Assembly (NCBI GenBank): GCA_031280965.1
Contig: JAITFZ010000005.1
Span: forward strand, 1-64,000
Origin: Oscillospiraceae bacterium
GTDB lineage: Bacteria > Bacillota > Clostridia > Oscillospirales > Ruminococcaceae
Length of the DNA: 64,000 bases
Reading direction: 5' to 3'
The notes beneath the pieces are model-generated. The model did not search any database. It worked only from the letters and a program-made list of their open reading frames with translations, and was not told the origin of the DNA. The number at the start of each line of letters is the position of its first letter. Position 1 is the first letter of the stretch. Below, one piece after another: positions 15,790-24,273 of the stretch. The translations under genes were made by a program, and so were the position numbers.

Positions 15790-16995
15790 ATGAAATTAAA
15801 AAAACTGCTTGCAGTTTTAGTGGCTTGCATGATGGTTGCAGGCTTCGCAACAATGACAACTCTCACCGCAAGCGCGGATGATGACATTCTCATTATTAGT
15901 CCTTGGTCTTTCGGCGGCGGCTATGTAATGGGCTCCGGTTTGACTGTTGGTCAGGCTTACACCCTTGAAGTTGAAATTTTTGCTGACGAAGGCTACAACG
16001 GCGGTATCCGCGTAAGATATGCAGACACTGAGGAAACAAACGACTCTCTTACGGCTCCCGGCAACGCCGACCTTGAAGGCGCTCTCGACGGAACTAATGA
16101 AAAAACATTTGACGCAGTTCCTGCAAACTTCTTAGCCGGAACTCTTCCGGAAGACGAAGTCAGCCTTTTAACCATTAACTTTACTTACGAACCTTTCTCA
16201 AACGATGAGTTCACATCTAACTCTGTCGGTATCTTCGGTTACTGGGGCAGCGACCAATATGAAGTTCTTGGTATGCGCTTACTGAGCGGCGGCAATCAAA
16301 TCGCTGCTATCGGCACATTAGCTCCCGAACCTGCTGTACCTAACCTCATGGATGAAGACCTCGTAATTTCTGCCTGGTCTTGGGGCGGCGCGTTTATAAA
16401 CAACGACCTCTTTGAAGTAGGCAAATCCTACAAAATAGTTTTTGAAGTTTACTTTGATGAAGGCACAAACGGCGGTCTTCGCGTAAGATACGCAGACTAT
16501 ACGCCCGGCGATGTTAACTTAGCGGCAAATAACGCTGACCTTGACGGCGCTCTTGACGGAACAAACGGCACTGCTTTTACCGCAGTTCCTGCAAACTTCT
16601 TGAACACTGACGGACGCGATGATTCGACCTTGGAGTTTACAATTGACTTTACATTTAATCCTTTCTCTAACGTTGAATTCGCTCCCAACTCTATCGGTAT
16701 CTTCGGTTACTGGGGCGCTGAAAATTATGAAGTTCTCAGCCTGACAGTATTCGATGCCGCAGGTAATGTTCTTGCTTCTACTGAAGAAGATGAAGAAGCC
16801 CCTGACTTCGGCGCTGAAGAACCCGGCGATGGCGAAGAAGAACACGAATGTGACGATGATTGCGACCACGGCGACGGCGACGAAGAAGCTGAAGGCGACG
16901 ATGATGACACCAACCCTAAGGGCGGCGTTGCTCTCGCGGTTGTTCCTGCTCTCGTAGCAGTTGCGGCTTTAGCAGCTTCCCGCAAAAGGAAGTAA
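15790..16995 (+). CDS. Secreted surface protein with two repeated domains and a C-terminal anchor
   Basis: 401 residues. The signal peptide ends near LTASA. Two similar units of about 130 residues follow; both contain ISxWSxGG, GGxRVRYAD, ALDGTN, AVPANFL and IGIFGYWG or VGIFGYWG. Next comes a very acidic linker with Cys and His (HECDDDCDHGDGDEE), then NPKGG, a hydrophobic stretch and a final SRKRK. That tail resembles a sortase-type sorting signal, but the NPKGG motif is atypical, so membrane retention is also possible. GGAGG precedes the ATG at 15790. It has its own promoter and a strong terminator, so it is monocistronic. Domain family not recognised. Confidence 0.75.
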   Translation: MKLKKLLAVLVACMMVAGFATMTTLTASADDDILIISPWSFGGGYVMGSGLTVGQAYTLEVEIFADEGYNGGIRVRYADTEETNDSLTAPGNADLEGALDGTNEKTFDAVPANFLAGTLPEDEVSLLTINFTYEPFSNDEFTSNSVGIFGYWGSDQYEVLGMRLLSGGNQIAAIGTLAPEPAVPNLMDEDLVISAWSWGGAFINNDLFEVGKSYKIVFEVYFDEGTNGGLRVRYADYTPGDVNLAANNADLDGALDGTNGTAFTAVPANFLNTDGRDDSTLEFTIDFTFNPFSNVEFAPNSIGIFGYWGAENYEVLSLTVFDAAGNVLASTEEDEEAPDFGAEEPGDGEEEHECDDDCDHGDGDEEAEGDDDDTNPKGGVALAVVPALVAVAALAASRKRK

Positions 16996-17014
16996 TTAAA
17001 CTCTGAAACCACAT

Positions 17015-17041
17015 AAAAAGCCCCCTTATGGGGGCTTTTTT
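17015..17041 (+). terminator. Rho-independent terminator of the surface protein gene
   Basis: AAAAAGCCCCC-TTAT-GGGGGCTTTTTT: GC stem, four-base loop and T run, about 20 bases after the stop. Confidence 0.92.
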
Positions 17042-17113
17042 GCGAATACTGTGATGTAATTAAAAATAGTTTATTTATATTCCCCTCCCCGTTTTGACAA
17101 TATTTTCAACACT

Positions 17114-17144
17114 CTCTTGCTAAAATAATAGCAAGAGGTTTTTT
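17114..17144 (+). terminator. Hairpin with T run just before spoIIAA
   Basis: CTCTTGC-N10-GCAAGAG followed by G and six Ts, only about 25 bases before the spoIIAA start and 10 bases before its Shine-Dalgarno. It is shaped like an intrinsic terminator, so it may block read-through or act as an attenuator of the sporulation operon. I found no convincing SigH promoter between it and the previous terminator. Confidence 0.5.
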
Positions 17145-17166
17145 ATGTTAAAGGAGGCATAACGCT

Positions 17167-17478
17167 TTGGAAATTATAAACAGCGGCGAACGCCTGACCG
17201 TCATGCTTTCGGGCGAAATCGACCACCACATCTTAAAGTCAATGCGCGGGCCGATTGACGCGCAGATTGAACAGCACACACCCAGACAGTTAATATTAGA
17301 CTTCGGGAACGTCAGCTTCATGGACAGTTCCGGCATAGGATTGATTCTCGGGCGCAGGCGAATCGCCGAGTCTTTCGGCGGAAAGGTGTTTTTGAGGAAC
17401 GCTTCCGGCTATGTCGAAAAACTAATCAGACTTGCGGGACTTGCCCACATGCTTATAAAACAGGAGGTTAACCGGTAA
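17167..17478 (+). CDS. spoIIAA: Anti-sigma F factor antagonist SpoIIAA
   Basis: STAS-domain protein of 103 residues. In forespores the unphosphorylated form binds SpoIIAB and frees sigma-F. The phosphorylation site is the Ser in SFMDSSGIGLILGR (near residue 57). The start codon is TTG with AAAGGAGG upstream. The stop overlaps the spoIIAB ATG by one base, the usual tight coupling of the spoIIA operon. Confidence 0.95.
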   Translation: MEIINSGERLTVMLSGEIDHHILKSMRGPIDAQIEQHTPRQLILDFGNVSFMDSSGIGLILGRRRIAESFGGKVFLRNASGYVEKLIRLAGLAHMLIKQEVNR

Positions 17479-17912
17479 TGCTTATCAACAATTATATAAG
17501 GCTCGTTATTCCCAGCCACTCGCGAAATGAAGCGTTCGCGAGGACGGCTGTTTCGGCGTTCGCGGCGCAGCTTGACCCGACTATTGAGGAGATAAACGAC
17601 ATCAAGGCGGCAGTGAGTGAAGCCGTTACGAACTGCATTGTTCATGCCTATCCCGACCATATCGCCGACATTGAGATTATTGCGCGTATTCTTGAGCAGG
17701 ATACTTTTTACATACGAATCAAGGACAAAGGGCTCGGTATTGCCGATATAAAACAGGCTATGCTGCCCCTGTTCAGTACGTGTGCGGAAGGAGAACGCGC
17801 AGGTCTTGGCTTTGCGGTGATGGAAAGCTTCATGGATAAGCTTCGGGTTACTTCGCGCACCGGGAAAGGCACAAGCGTAATTATGACAAAGCGCGTAATT
17901 TCAAAGTCATGA
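17478..17912 (+). CDS. spoIIAB: Anti-sigma F factor / serine kinase SpoIIAB
   Basis: 144-residue GHKL-fold kinase that binds sigma-F and phosphorylates SpoIIAA. The ATP-binding motifs are EAVTNCIVHAYP (N box), IKDKGLGIADI (G1) and GERAGLGFAVMESF (G2). It overlaps sigF by four bases (ATGA). Confidence 0.95.
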   Translation: MLINNYIRLVIPSHSRNEAFARTAVSAFAAQLDPTIEEINDIKAAVSEAVTNCIVHAYPDHIADIEIIARILEQDTFYIRIKDKGLGIADIKQAMLPLFSTCAEGERAGLGFAVMESFMDKLRVTSRTGKGTSVIMTKRVISKS

Positions 17913-18592
17913 ATAAAACTAACAGTCGTTTTAACTCTGCCGATACGGTAGTTACTGACGAATTCGCCGAACGCAATATGGGATTGGTTCACTCGTTAGC
18001 GCATCGTTTTCGGGGCAGAGGGATTGAGTATGAGGAGCTGTTTTCGGCGGGCTGTGTGGGGCTTGTAAAAGCGGCGAAATGCTTTGATACAAGCAGGGGC
18101 TTGCAGTTCTCCACCTATGCGGTTCCGGTAATATTAGGCGAAATAAAGCGCCTCTTTCGTGACGGAGGCGCAATAAAAGTAAGCAGAGGTTTAAAAGAAC
18201 TGTCGCTGAAAGTCGCCCGTACACGCGATATGCTTTCACAAAGCGGCGTTGAGCCGCGCCTGTCCGATATAGCCGAAGCGCTCGGCATAACTACAGAGCA
18301 GGTCAGCGAGGCGTTGTCGGTGAATCTGCCGCCCGTTTCGCTCACGGACAGCGATGAATCGGGCAACGAGTATGACCTGCCTGTTGAAGCGCCGCAAACC
18401 AAGCTTACGGAACTTATTGCGCTTAAACAGTCGCTCGGACAGCTTGCCCCGGAAGACAGAAAGTTAATCATTCTGCGCTACTGGCAAAACAAGACGCAGG
18501 GGGAAACCGGCGCGCTTCTCGGTATGTCGCAGGTGCAGGTGTCAAGGCGGGAACGGAAGATTTTAGATGAGCTGAAGCGGCAGCTTGCTTAA
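17909..18592 (+). CDS. sigF: RNA polymerase sigma-F (forespore specific)
   Basis: 227 residues. Region 2 (GLVHSLAHRFRGRGIEYEELFSAGCVGLVKAAKCFD, then FSTYAVPVILGEIKR) and the region 4 helix-turn-helix (TQGETGALLGMSQVQVSRRERKIL) are complete. It directs early forespore transcription. It is the third gene of the spoIIA operon and ends nine bases from the convergent CapA gene, with no terminator hairpin seen between. Confidence 0.95.
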   Translation: MNKTNSRFNSADTVVTDEFAERNMGLVHSLAHRFRGRGIEYEELFSAGCVGLVKAAKCFDTSRGLQFSTYAVPVILGEIKRLFRDGGAIKVSRGLKELSLKVARTRDMLSQSGVEPRLSDIAEALGITTEQVSEALSVNLPPVSLTDSDESGNEYDLPVEAPQTKLTELIALKQSLGQLAPEDRKLIILRYWQNKTQGETGALLGMSQVQVSRRERKILDELKRQLA

Positions 18593-18601
18593 TTTAATCG
18601 T

Positions 18602-19888
18602 CTATCTGTTAGTGTCCCAACCGTCCGGCAAAAATTTCTCGCTCACATTCTTTCTTAAAATCTCAAATATGTAATTATAATCAAAACGCCCCCAGTTCCT
18701 GATTCCGTGACCTGCCGCGAGTTCAGGAGTGTAATCGGTCAGCGGATACAACCGAACGTTAGTGTGACCCGGGTCGTAGTGGGTGATGATAGGGATAAGC
18801 AGAACGTCGGCGATTTCAACCGCCCTTGTCTTGCTGTTAACAATCACATCAAAGGTTAAAATTCCGCCAATCATGGTCTGCGGCACTATCTGCGAGGAGA
18901 TGAAATTCGCGAGAGAATAGATTACAAGCGCCTGTGTGCCGTCGCTCTCGCGCTCTATAAACTCAATGTCACGAAGCACGTGCGGATGTGTTCCGTGGAT
19001 TATGTCCGCGCCCGCGTCAACCATACGTTGTGCCGCTGTGCGCTGATACGGCTCGATTTGGTTCCAGTCCTCAAGCCCCCAGTGCAGGAAAACAACGCAG
19101 ACATCGGATATTGCCTTTGCCGCCTCAATTTCCGCAAGCATTATATCCATATGGGCGTTTCCGAATCTGCCGACTTCTACAGGCGGTATAAGCCAACTGT
19201 CAAGCCCGTTCAGGCTCTCAGCGTAACCGAGAAACGAGAATACAACGCCGCCTATTTCAAGAGTGCGGATATTTTTCCTGTCCTCCATGTCATAATACGC
19301 ACCGAAAACAGCAATATCTTCTTCCTTTTCCGCCCAGTAATCAAGACTTGCAATCAGTCCGTCCGTGCCTAAATCAAGCGTGTGGTTGTTGGCTATATTG
19401 AAGGCGTTGAAGCCCATTTCAATCATCAGGTCGCCAAGCGGACCGGGCGTACTGAAGTGCGGCCAGTTTGAGGGCGGAATGACGTTGTTCACCAATGTTT
19501 CCTGATTAATCAGCCCGAGGTCATGCCCCTCAATTAAGTGCCAAACATTCTCATACGCGGGTCGGAAATCGTAATTATCGCCGCCGCCCGCTCGTCTGTT
19601 TGCCTGGCTGTAAATGGACGAGTGTATTAAATTATCGCCGACCGCAACGGCTCGCACGGTCAGATATTCGGGCAGTATCGGTTCGGGGTCTTTCTCCTGG
19701 GGAGGGGTGTCGTCGTCAGACGGCGGGGTTTCCGGGTCGTCTGTAATTTCTTCGCCGCCCGCTTCAACCTCATTGTCAAGAACATTTGCTGTTGCCGGTT
19801 CGCTCGGAACATCGTTGCACGCCGCCAACAATACTGACATCATCGCAAAAATAATAAGTGCCGCAAATAATATTTTCGTTCTGCTCAT
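18602..19888 (-). CDS. CapA/PgsA-family metallophosphatase-like lipoprotein
   Basis: 428 residues. The lipobox LLAAC is followed by an acidic, Pro-rich linker (about residues 25-75) and a CapA domain of the calcineurin-like fold, with VGDNLIH, NIANNHTLDLG, VVFLHWG and GTHPHV as metal-site motifs. The family is linked to capsule or poly-gamma-glutamate synthesis, but no such genes are nearby. The start lies inside the upstream permease gene's 3' end, so it is the last gene of the ABC-type operon. Confidence 0.85.
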   Translation of the reverse strand: MSRTKILFAALIIFAMMSVLLAACNDVPSEPATANVLDNEVEAGGEEITDDPETPPSDDDTPPQEKDPEPILPEYLTVRAVAVGDNLIHSSIYSQANRRAGGGDNYDFRPAYENVWHLIEGHDLGLINQETLVNNVIPPSNWPHFSTPGPLGDLMIEMGFNAFNIANNHTLDLGTDGLIASLDYWAEKEEDIAVFGAYYDMEDRKNIRTLEIGGVVFSFLGYAESLNGLDSWLIPPVEVGRFGNAHMDIMLAEIEAAKAISDVCVVFLHWGLEDWNQIEPYQRTAAQRMVDAGADIIHGTHPHVLRDIEFIERESDGTQALVIYSLANFISSQIVPQTMIGGILTFDVIVNSKTRAVEIADVLLIPIITHYDPGHTNVRLYPLTDYTPELAAGHGIRNWGRFDYNYIFEILRKNVSEKFLPDGWDTNR

Positions 19889-20754
19889 TTTAAACCTCCG
19901 TAAGCCATAATATTAATGACGCTCTTTTGATAAATTAAGAACGCCGCCAAAGGAAACAACATCATCACTGTCGCAAGCGCGACAGCAACCCCCGCAACTG
20001 CAGAATTTACGCCGACAGCTGCGTTTATCCGCGTCATAACAGAAGGGAGCATTTTTAATTCCTCGCTGTAGACAAAGTTATTAGTACCCGTATACCACGC
20101 GCTCGTAAGCGCGAAGATACCCGCCGTAATCCGTGCGGGTTTTATATTGGGGATAATCAGGTCGCGGCATATTCGCGCATGGGACGCGCCGGAAAGCCGC
20201 GCCGCTTCAATCATGTCGTCGGGCAGTTGTTTTATAAACTGACGCATAAGAAACACGCCCGGTACGCCCGCTGTTACAATCAGCGGCAGAATCAACGCCG
20301 GAAAGGTATTAATCAGCCGCAGTCTGTTAAGCACAACGTACTGATTCACAAATAACACCGCGCCCCCGAAAAGCAGACCCGCTTCAAGCAGTCTGTTGAG
20401 GAAGCCCGCGCCCGGAAAATCAACCTTAGCGAGCGCATATGCCGCAGGCGTCGCAATCCACAACTGCAAAACCACAACTAAAGCCGTAACAAGCACCGAG
20501 TTCAGAAAATAGCGCGGGAACAAGAGCGGTAGTTCAAAATCCGTGAACAGCAGGTCTGCGTAATTCCGTGCTGTCGGGCTTGCGGGCATACGGAAAAAGG
20601 TTTCGGGTGCGCCGTGAAGTTCTGTCAAAGGTGTGAACGAGCGCATTATACTTATAAAAATCGGAAACAGAAAAACTAACGCTGTTGCGCTTAAAATCAA
20701 GAATATTATAACATTGTAAATGATTCTTAAAATTCGGCTCAATCCTGCCAGCAC
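19885..20754 (-). CDS. Sugar ABC transporter permease, MalG type
   Basis: 289 residues with six predicted membrane helices and the EAA loop EAARLSGASHARICRDLIIP that docks the ATPase. Family members import oligosaccharides. Length is normal, unlike its two partners. It overlaps the upstream permease by 16 bases and the CapA gene by four. No ATPase gene is in the window, so a shared MsmX-like ATPase would be needed. Confidence 0.85.
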   Translation of the reverse strand: MLAGLSRILRIIYNVIIFLILSATALVFLFPIFISIMRSFTPLTELHGAPETFFRMPASPTARNYADLLFTDFELPLLFPRYFLNSVLVTALVVVLQLWIATPAAYALAKVDFPGAGFLNRLLEAGLLFGGAVLFVNQYVVLNRLRLINTFPALILPLIVTAGVPGVFLMRQFIKQLPDDMIEAARLSGASHARICRDLIIPNIKPARITAGIFALTSAWYTGTNNFVYSEELKMLPSVMTRINAAVGVNSAVAGVAVALATVMMLFPLAAFLIYQKSVINIMAYGGLK

Positions 20755-21428
20755 CTCCCGAATTTTCTAAGCGCGAAGTAAATAATAAGCAACGGTATAA
20801 ATACGACAAGACATAACGCCGACGCAAGCCCGATTTCAAACACGTCGGTGTATTCATGCGGTTTTGCGGCTTGCGCTATCACTGCGCCAAGCTGAATAAC
20901 AGCCGCAAATAATAAATGTGGTTTAATTGCGGGCAGTGTTATTCGTATGAATTCATGTACGCGGTTCGGTATACCTTCAATCGCCGCCGCTTCGTAGCGT
21001 TCGTGCGGGATTGTTCCTATTCCCGCAAGTATCGCCAAAAAACCGATTCCAAGCGTGAACTTCCCTTCGGCAAGCGGCGTGAAAAACGGTGCAAACAGCG
21101 CAATGGCAAACACACCGCGTAAAATCTTAGGGAGCATGGTAATCAGCCACGCAAGCAGAACAGACGCAACAAGCCCGACAAGCCCTGTTATCAGCGCATT
21201 TCCCATGCCGCCCGTAAAAGTGCGGTTGTCCCTAAACAGAATGATGAAGTTGTTGAAACCGACGAAACGAAAGGTTCCCGCGCCCTTATAATCGGTGAAA
21301 GCGATTATAAGGGTCATAACAAACGGTACTGCCAAAAACGCAAAGAAAAGCAGAAAAAACGGCGCGATGATTGCATAAACGCCGATGTTTTCACGGATTC
21401 GGCGGGTGATGTTTCTGTTGTTATTCAT
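20739..21428 (-). CDS. Sugar ABC transporter permease, MalF type, shortened
   Basis: About 229 residues, against roughly 290 for the family. The N-terminal helix (APFFLLFFAFLAVPFVM) and the EAA loop (ERYEAAAIEGIPNRVHEFIRITLP) are intact. The segment between RGVFAIALFAPFFTPLAEG and FLAILAGIGTIP is much shorter than usual, so about 50 residues seem to be missing in frame. The ATG at 21428 has GGGAGG upstream and overlaps the previous stop by eight bases. Confidence 0.8.
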   Translation of the reverse strand: MNNNRNITRRIRENIGVYAIIAPFFLLFFAFLAVPFVMTLIIAFTDYKGAGTFRFVGFNNFIILFRDNRTFTGGMGNALITGLVGLVASVLLAWLITMLPKILRGVFAIALFAPFFTPLAEGKFTLGIGFLAILAGIGTIPHERYEAAAIEGIPNRVHEFIRITLPAIKPHLLFAAVIQLGAVIAQAAKPHEYTDVFEIGLASALCLVVFIPLLIIYFALRKFGRCWQD

Positions 21429-22980
21429 GCAAGAAGCCTCCCGCGGCATAAACCTGCTGTTTAAACCGTTCCTGAATATCCTCGGACGCAAACCATTCCA
21501 AAAATTCACGCGCCGCTTCTTCGGCGTAGAAGTCGCTCATGTTCTTAAATAAAACCGCGCCGTTTGAGGCGGGAAAATCGGTTAAAAAGCCCCGTTCGCC
21601 AAGCATGGTAATTTCTTCACTGCCAATAAACAGCGCGGCGTCAGGCGGGCGTCCTGCCAGCGCGGCTTCCAAAACCGAGCCGTCAACAGGGTTAATCTTC
21701 ACATTTGCGTATCTGCTGTTGAATTCATATGCAATCATCTGCAAAAGCGCAGTGATTTCCCTGTTTGCGCCAACCCATACATCTATTGTTTTCCCTGCGG
21801 ACGGCAGTTCCGATGCGGCAGGCTCGAAGTACGAATTCATGAGCCGACTGAACCCGAACACTAAGCGGTCATAAAAAGTTTCTTTGAATTCCACGAACTG
21901 TTCGTGAGCGGTCGCGATTTCTATATAGTCAAATTCGAGTTCGCCGTGAAGCGCCTCTATAGTAAGCACATGCCGCCCCGCATCAAGGAAGATGTAAATA
22001 TCCTCTCCCCCGCCGTCCGTAAGATTCTGCCTGTACCAGTCCCTGTTATATTTAAACTCAACAGCGCTTAATTCCATGCACGGAACAATGCCGTTTAACA
22101 GTATGCGGCGATATGAAGAAGCGTTAATCTGCGCGTTCTGCCTTACTTTAAACGAGAAGCGGTAGTACCCGTCGAAGGGTACGCCGAATTCCCAGCTTGC
22201 CGCCCGTCCTTCCCCGCTCCAGCCGAGTATGTTATAAAGCCGCACCGACGGACTTGACGGAATAATATGACGGCTCCTGTTTTCGCTTGACGGCGCTATT
22301 CCGGCATCGGTCATAAAAGACGGCCTTTCGGCTTGCAAAAAAATAGCTCTCCCGCCGACCGTGTTCGTGGTTGTAAGTGCGCGTGTGGAATTAATCTGTT
22401 CCTCAGATGGTCTTATTTCCTCGTAATTCGGCGGCTTTTCGTAATTTTTGAAAGCGAAGCTTATGAAGGTTACGCCTGCCCGGTTTACTCCGGAGAGTGT
22501 GAACCAGTTTATTCCCGCTTCAAGTTCAAAGTAAATCGGCTTCGCGCCGTCCTTTAGGGTGCGGGTGAGCATACCGCCATATTCAAGGGACAGCGGCGGA
22601 ACTTCATTACCGCGCACGTCTAACAAAGCCCTGCCGCTTCTGCGGTAGCGAAAAAGAGATAAAGACAGAGGTGAATCCTGCCGCCTGCCGTTAAGAACCA
22701 TATCAAATATAATTTCGCCGTTGTAGCCGGGCGTGGAAACATAAGCGGCTTCAAGGCAGTACAATCCCGCTTCGGAAGCAATGAAGCGGTAGATTATAAC
22801 CTCATCGTCGGCGTAATAATAATCTGCCGCATCTATAGTGATTTCTTCGTTCGGATAAAAAGCGTTTTCATCATGGTAATTATAAAACGCAAGACTCCCC
22901 CGCGGCTCCGATATAACCGCCGAAGCCGAGAGAGAGATTACAAATAAAATCAAAACTGCAACAATTGCTTGCTTTCTCAC
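21421..22980 (-). CDS. Exported carbohydrate-binding-like protein with remnant solute-binding domain
   Basis: 519 residues. A signal peptide is followed by two jelly-roll-like segments (about 30-190 and 200-370) like those preceding some sugar-binding lipoproteins. Near residue 395 a solute-binding-protein start appears (IDVWVGANREITALLQMIAYEFNS, PDAALFIGSEEITML). It jumps almost at once to a family-like C-terminus (EEAAREFLEWFASEDIQERF). A full domain has about 400 residues and here about 120 remain, so sugar capture is doubtful. It is upstream of, and overlapping with, the two permease genes. Confidence 0.65.
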   Translation of the reverse strand: MRKQAIVAVLILFVISLSASAVISEPRGSLAFYNYHDENAFYPNEEITIDAADYYYADDEVIIYRFIASEAGLYCLEAAYVSTPGYNGEIIFDMVLNGRRQDSPLSLSLFRYRRSGRALLDVRGNEVPPLSLEYGGMLTRTLKDGAKPIYFELEAGINWFTLSGVNRAGVTFISFAFKNYEKPPNYEEIRPSEEQINSTRALTTTNTVGGRAIFLQAERPSFMTDAGIAPSSENRSRHIIPSSPSVRLYNILGWSGEGRAASWEFGVPFDGYYRFSFKVRQNAQINASSYRRILLNGIVPCMELSAVEFKYNRDWYRQNLTDGGGEDIYIFLDAGRHVLTIEALHGELEFDYIEIATAHEQFVEFKETFYDRLVFGFSRLMNSYFEPAASELPSAGKTIDVWVGANREITALLQMIAYEFNSRYANVKINPVDGSVLEAALAGRPPDAALFIGSEEITMLGERGFLTDFPASNGAVLFKNMSDFYAEEAAREFLEWFASEDIQERFKQQVYAAGGFLHE

Positions 22981-23013
22981 ATTTCAACCCCCGCTTACAT
23001 AGCGGCTGTGCCG

Positions 23014-24246
23014 TTACAGTACTATTCTTGCGGCGTTTTCGGGCTTGTACCTTCTGATTGCCGCCTGATTTAAGATAACTTCAAGAGTGTCGAATCCGGC
23101 TCTTATTTTTTCCTCTAACTCATCATCTTTGATTTCATGCAGAAGAAAGTTAACCGTGCTTTCATCAAGCCAATCCTCGCGTTCAAGTATATCAAGCCGC
23201 TGTAAAAGGAAGATGTTCTCCTCGGTTTTGTACGTATCTGCGGTACCGGAAACAATATCCGCTAAGAAGTTGTGTACATCTTCCGGTAAATACTGAGGGT
23301 AGCCTTTACGCTCAAGCAGGTCGAATTCGTTAGAGTCATACTGCGGATTTTCATCGGTTTCGTCCTCGTCCGGGTCATCGGACTTGTCGGGGTCATCGGA
23401 GTCATCGGGTTCGCCGGAGTCATCGGGTTCGCCGGAGTCGTCGGGGTCGCCGGAGTCATCGGGTTCGCCGGGGTTATCTTCATCGGCTACATAGTCGCGC
23501 TCTTCAACGAAATCCACGTAATCATCATAAATAATCGCAAAAGCCTCGCCGGCGTTCAGCCTTACGACAAAGTCTGCCGCTAAAACTTCGAGTTCCGTCA
23601 TCTGGTCTTCATCCAAATCATGAGTAGATAACCCTATCATGCGAAAACGCATGAATTCTTCGGCAAAAAAAGCTTTGATTTCAGCTTCGGAAACTGCTTC
23701 AATTCCGTCAGCACCGTAAAGCGCGAAAAAAACCATTTCCGACATAAGGCTGTACGATAAAATAGCCGAAAGCGATGCTTTCCCGATACCTATGCTTTCG
23801 TAAAAGCCGCCCCATGTATTGAAGCCAAGGTTAAGTGTATCAATCCCCTCGGTGCTTGCCCAAAAGCCTTCGGTATTTCTGCGGATTGCATTTTCATCAT
23901 CGTCACTCAGCGACAATCCTAACTCGTCAAAAAGCTCGGCGGTAATTCTCATCTCCTTGAGCAGTTCGATAGCGCGGTTGTTAATCCAGTCGCCGAACGG
24001 TATCCCGTCAAGCTCCTGACGGAAGTAGTTGAAATCGCCCGCATTAGTGTCAATATCGGGGTTGGTGTCTATGAATATCATCGCGGCTTCCTGTGCCGCC
24101 GTAAGCTGTGCATAAATATATTCGCCTGCGCGCACCTCTTCGCCGTTAATGGTCATGACATACCTTGTATCGGCGCAAGCCGACATGCCAAGCGTTCCGA
24201 GAATCATTGCCGCCGCTATAATAATCGCGGTTATTCTTGTTTTCAT
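23014..24246 (-). CDS. SurA/PrsA-like foldase lipoprotein with acidic repeat
   Basis: 410 residues. The lipobox GMSAC puts it outside the membrane. The N-terminal part (residues 27-230) resembles the SurA N-terminal chaperone domain (TINGEEVRAGEYIYAQL). I see no clear parvulin isomerase domain. Residues about 260-300 are a tandem EPDDSG/DPDDSG acidic repeat encoded by 18-base units at 23355-23480. The C-terminus is helical. It lies downstream of pheT by 27 bases, so it may be transcribed from the pheS promoter. Confidence 0.65.
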   Translation of the reverse strand: MKTRITAIIIAAAMILGTLGMSACADTRYVMTINGEEVRAGEYIYAQLTAAQEAAMIFIDTNPDIDTNAGDFNYFRQELDGIPFGDWINNRAIELLKEMRITAELFDELGLSLSDDDENAIRRNTEGFWASTEGIDTLNLGFNTWGGFYESIGIGKASLSAILSYSLMSEMVFFALYGADGIEAVSEAEIKAFFAEEFMRFRMIGLSTHDLDEDQMTELEVLAADFVVRLNAGEAFAIIYDDYVDFVEERDYVADEDNPGEPDDSGDPDDSGEPDDSGEPDDSDDPDKSDDPDEDETDENPQYDSNEFDLLERKGYPQYLPEDVHNFLADIVSGTADTYKTEENIFLLQRLDILEREDWLDESTVNFLLHEIKDDELEEKIRAGFDTLEVILNQAAIRRYKPENAARIVL

Positions 24247-24273
24247 TGTGTTGTAAGTCCTTTCTTTTTACGT

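Noticed and set aside
23355-23480. Regular short repeats, considered as a CRISPR-like array
   Set aside because: Units are about 18 bases without spacers and encode an in-frame EPDDSG repeat in the lipoprotein. It is a coding tandem repeat.
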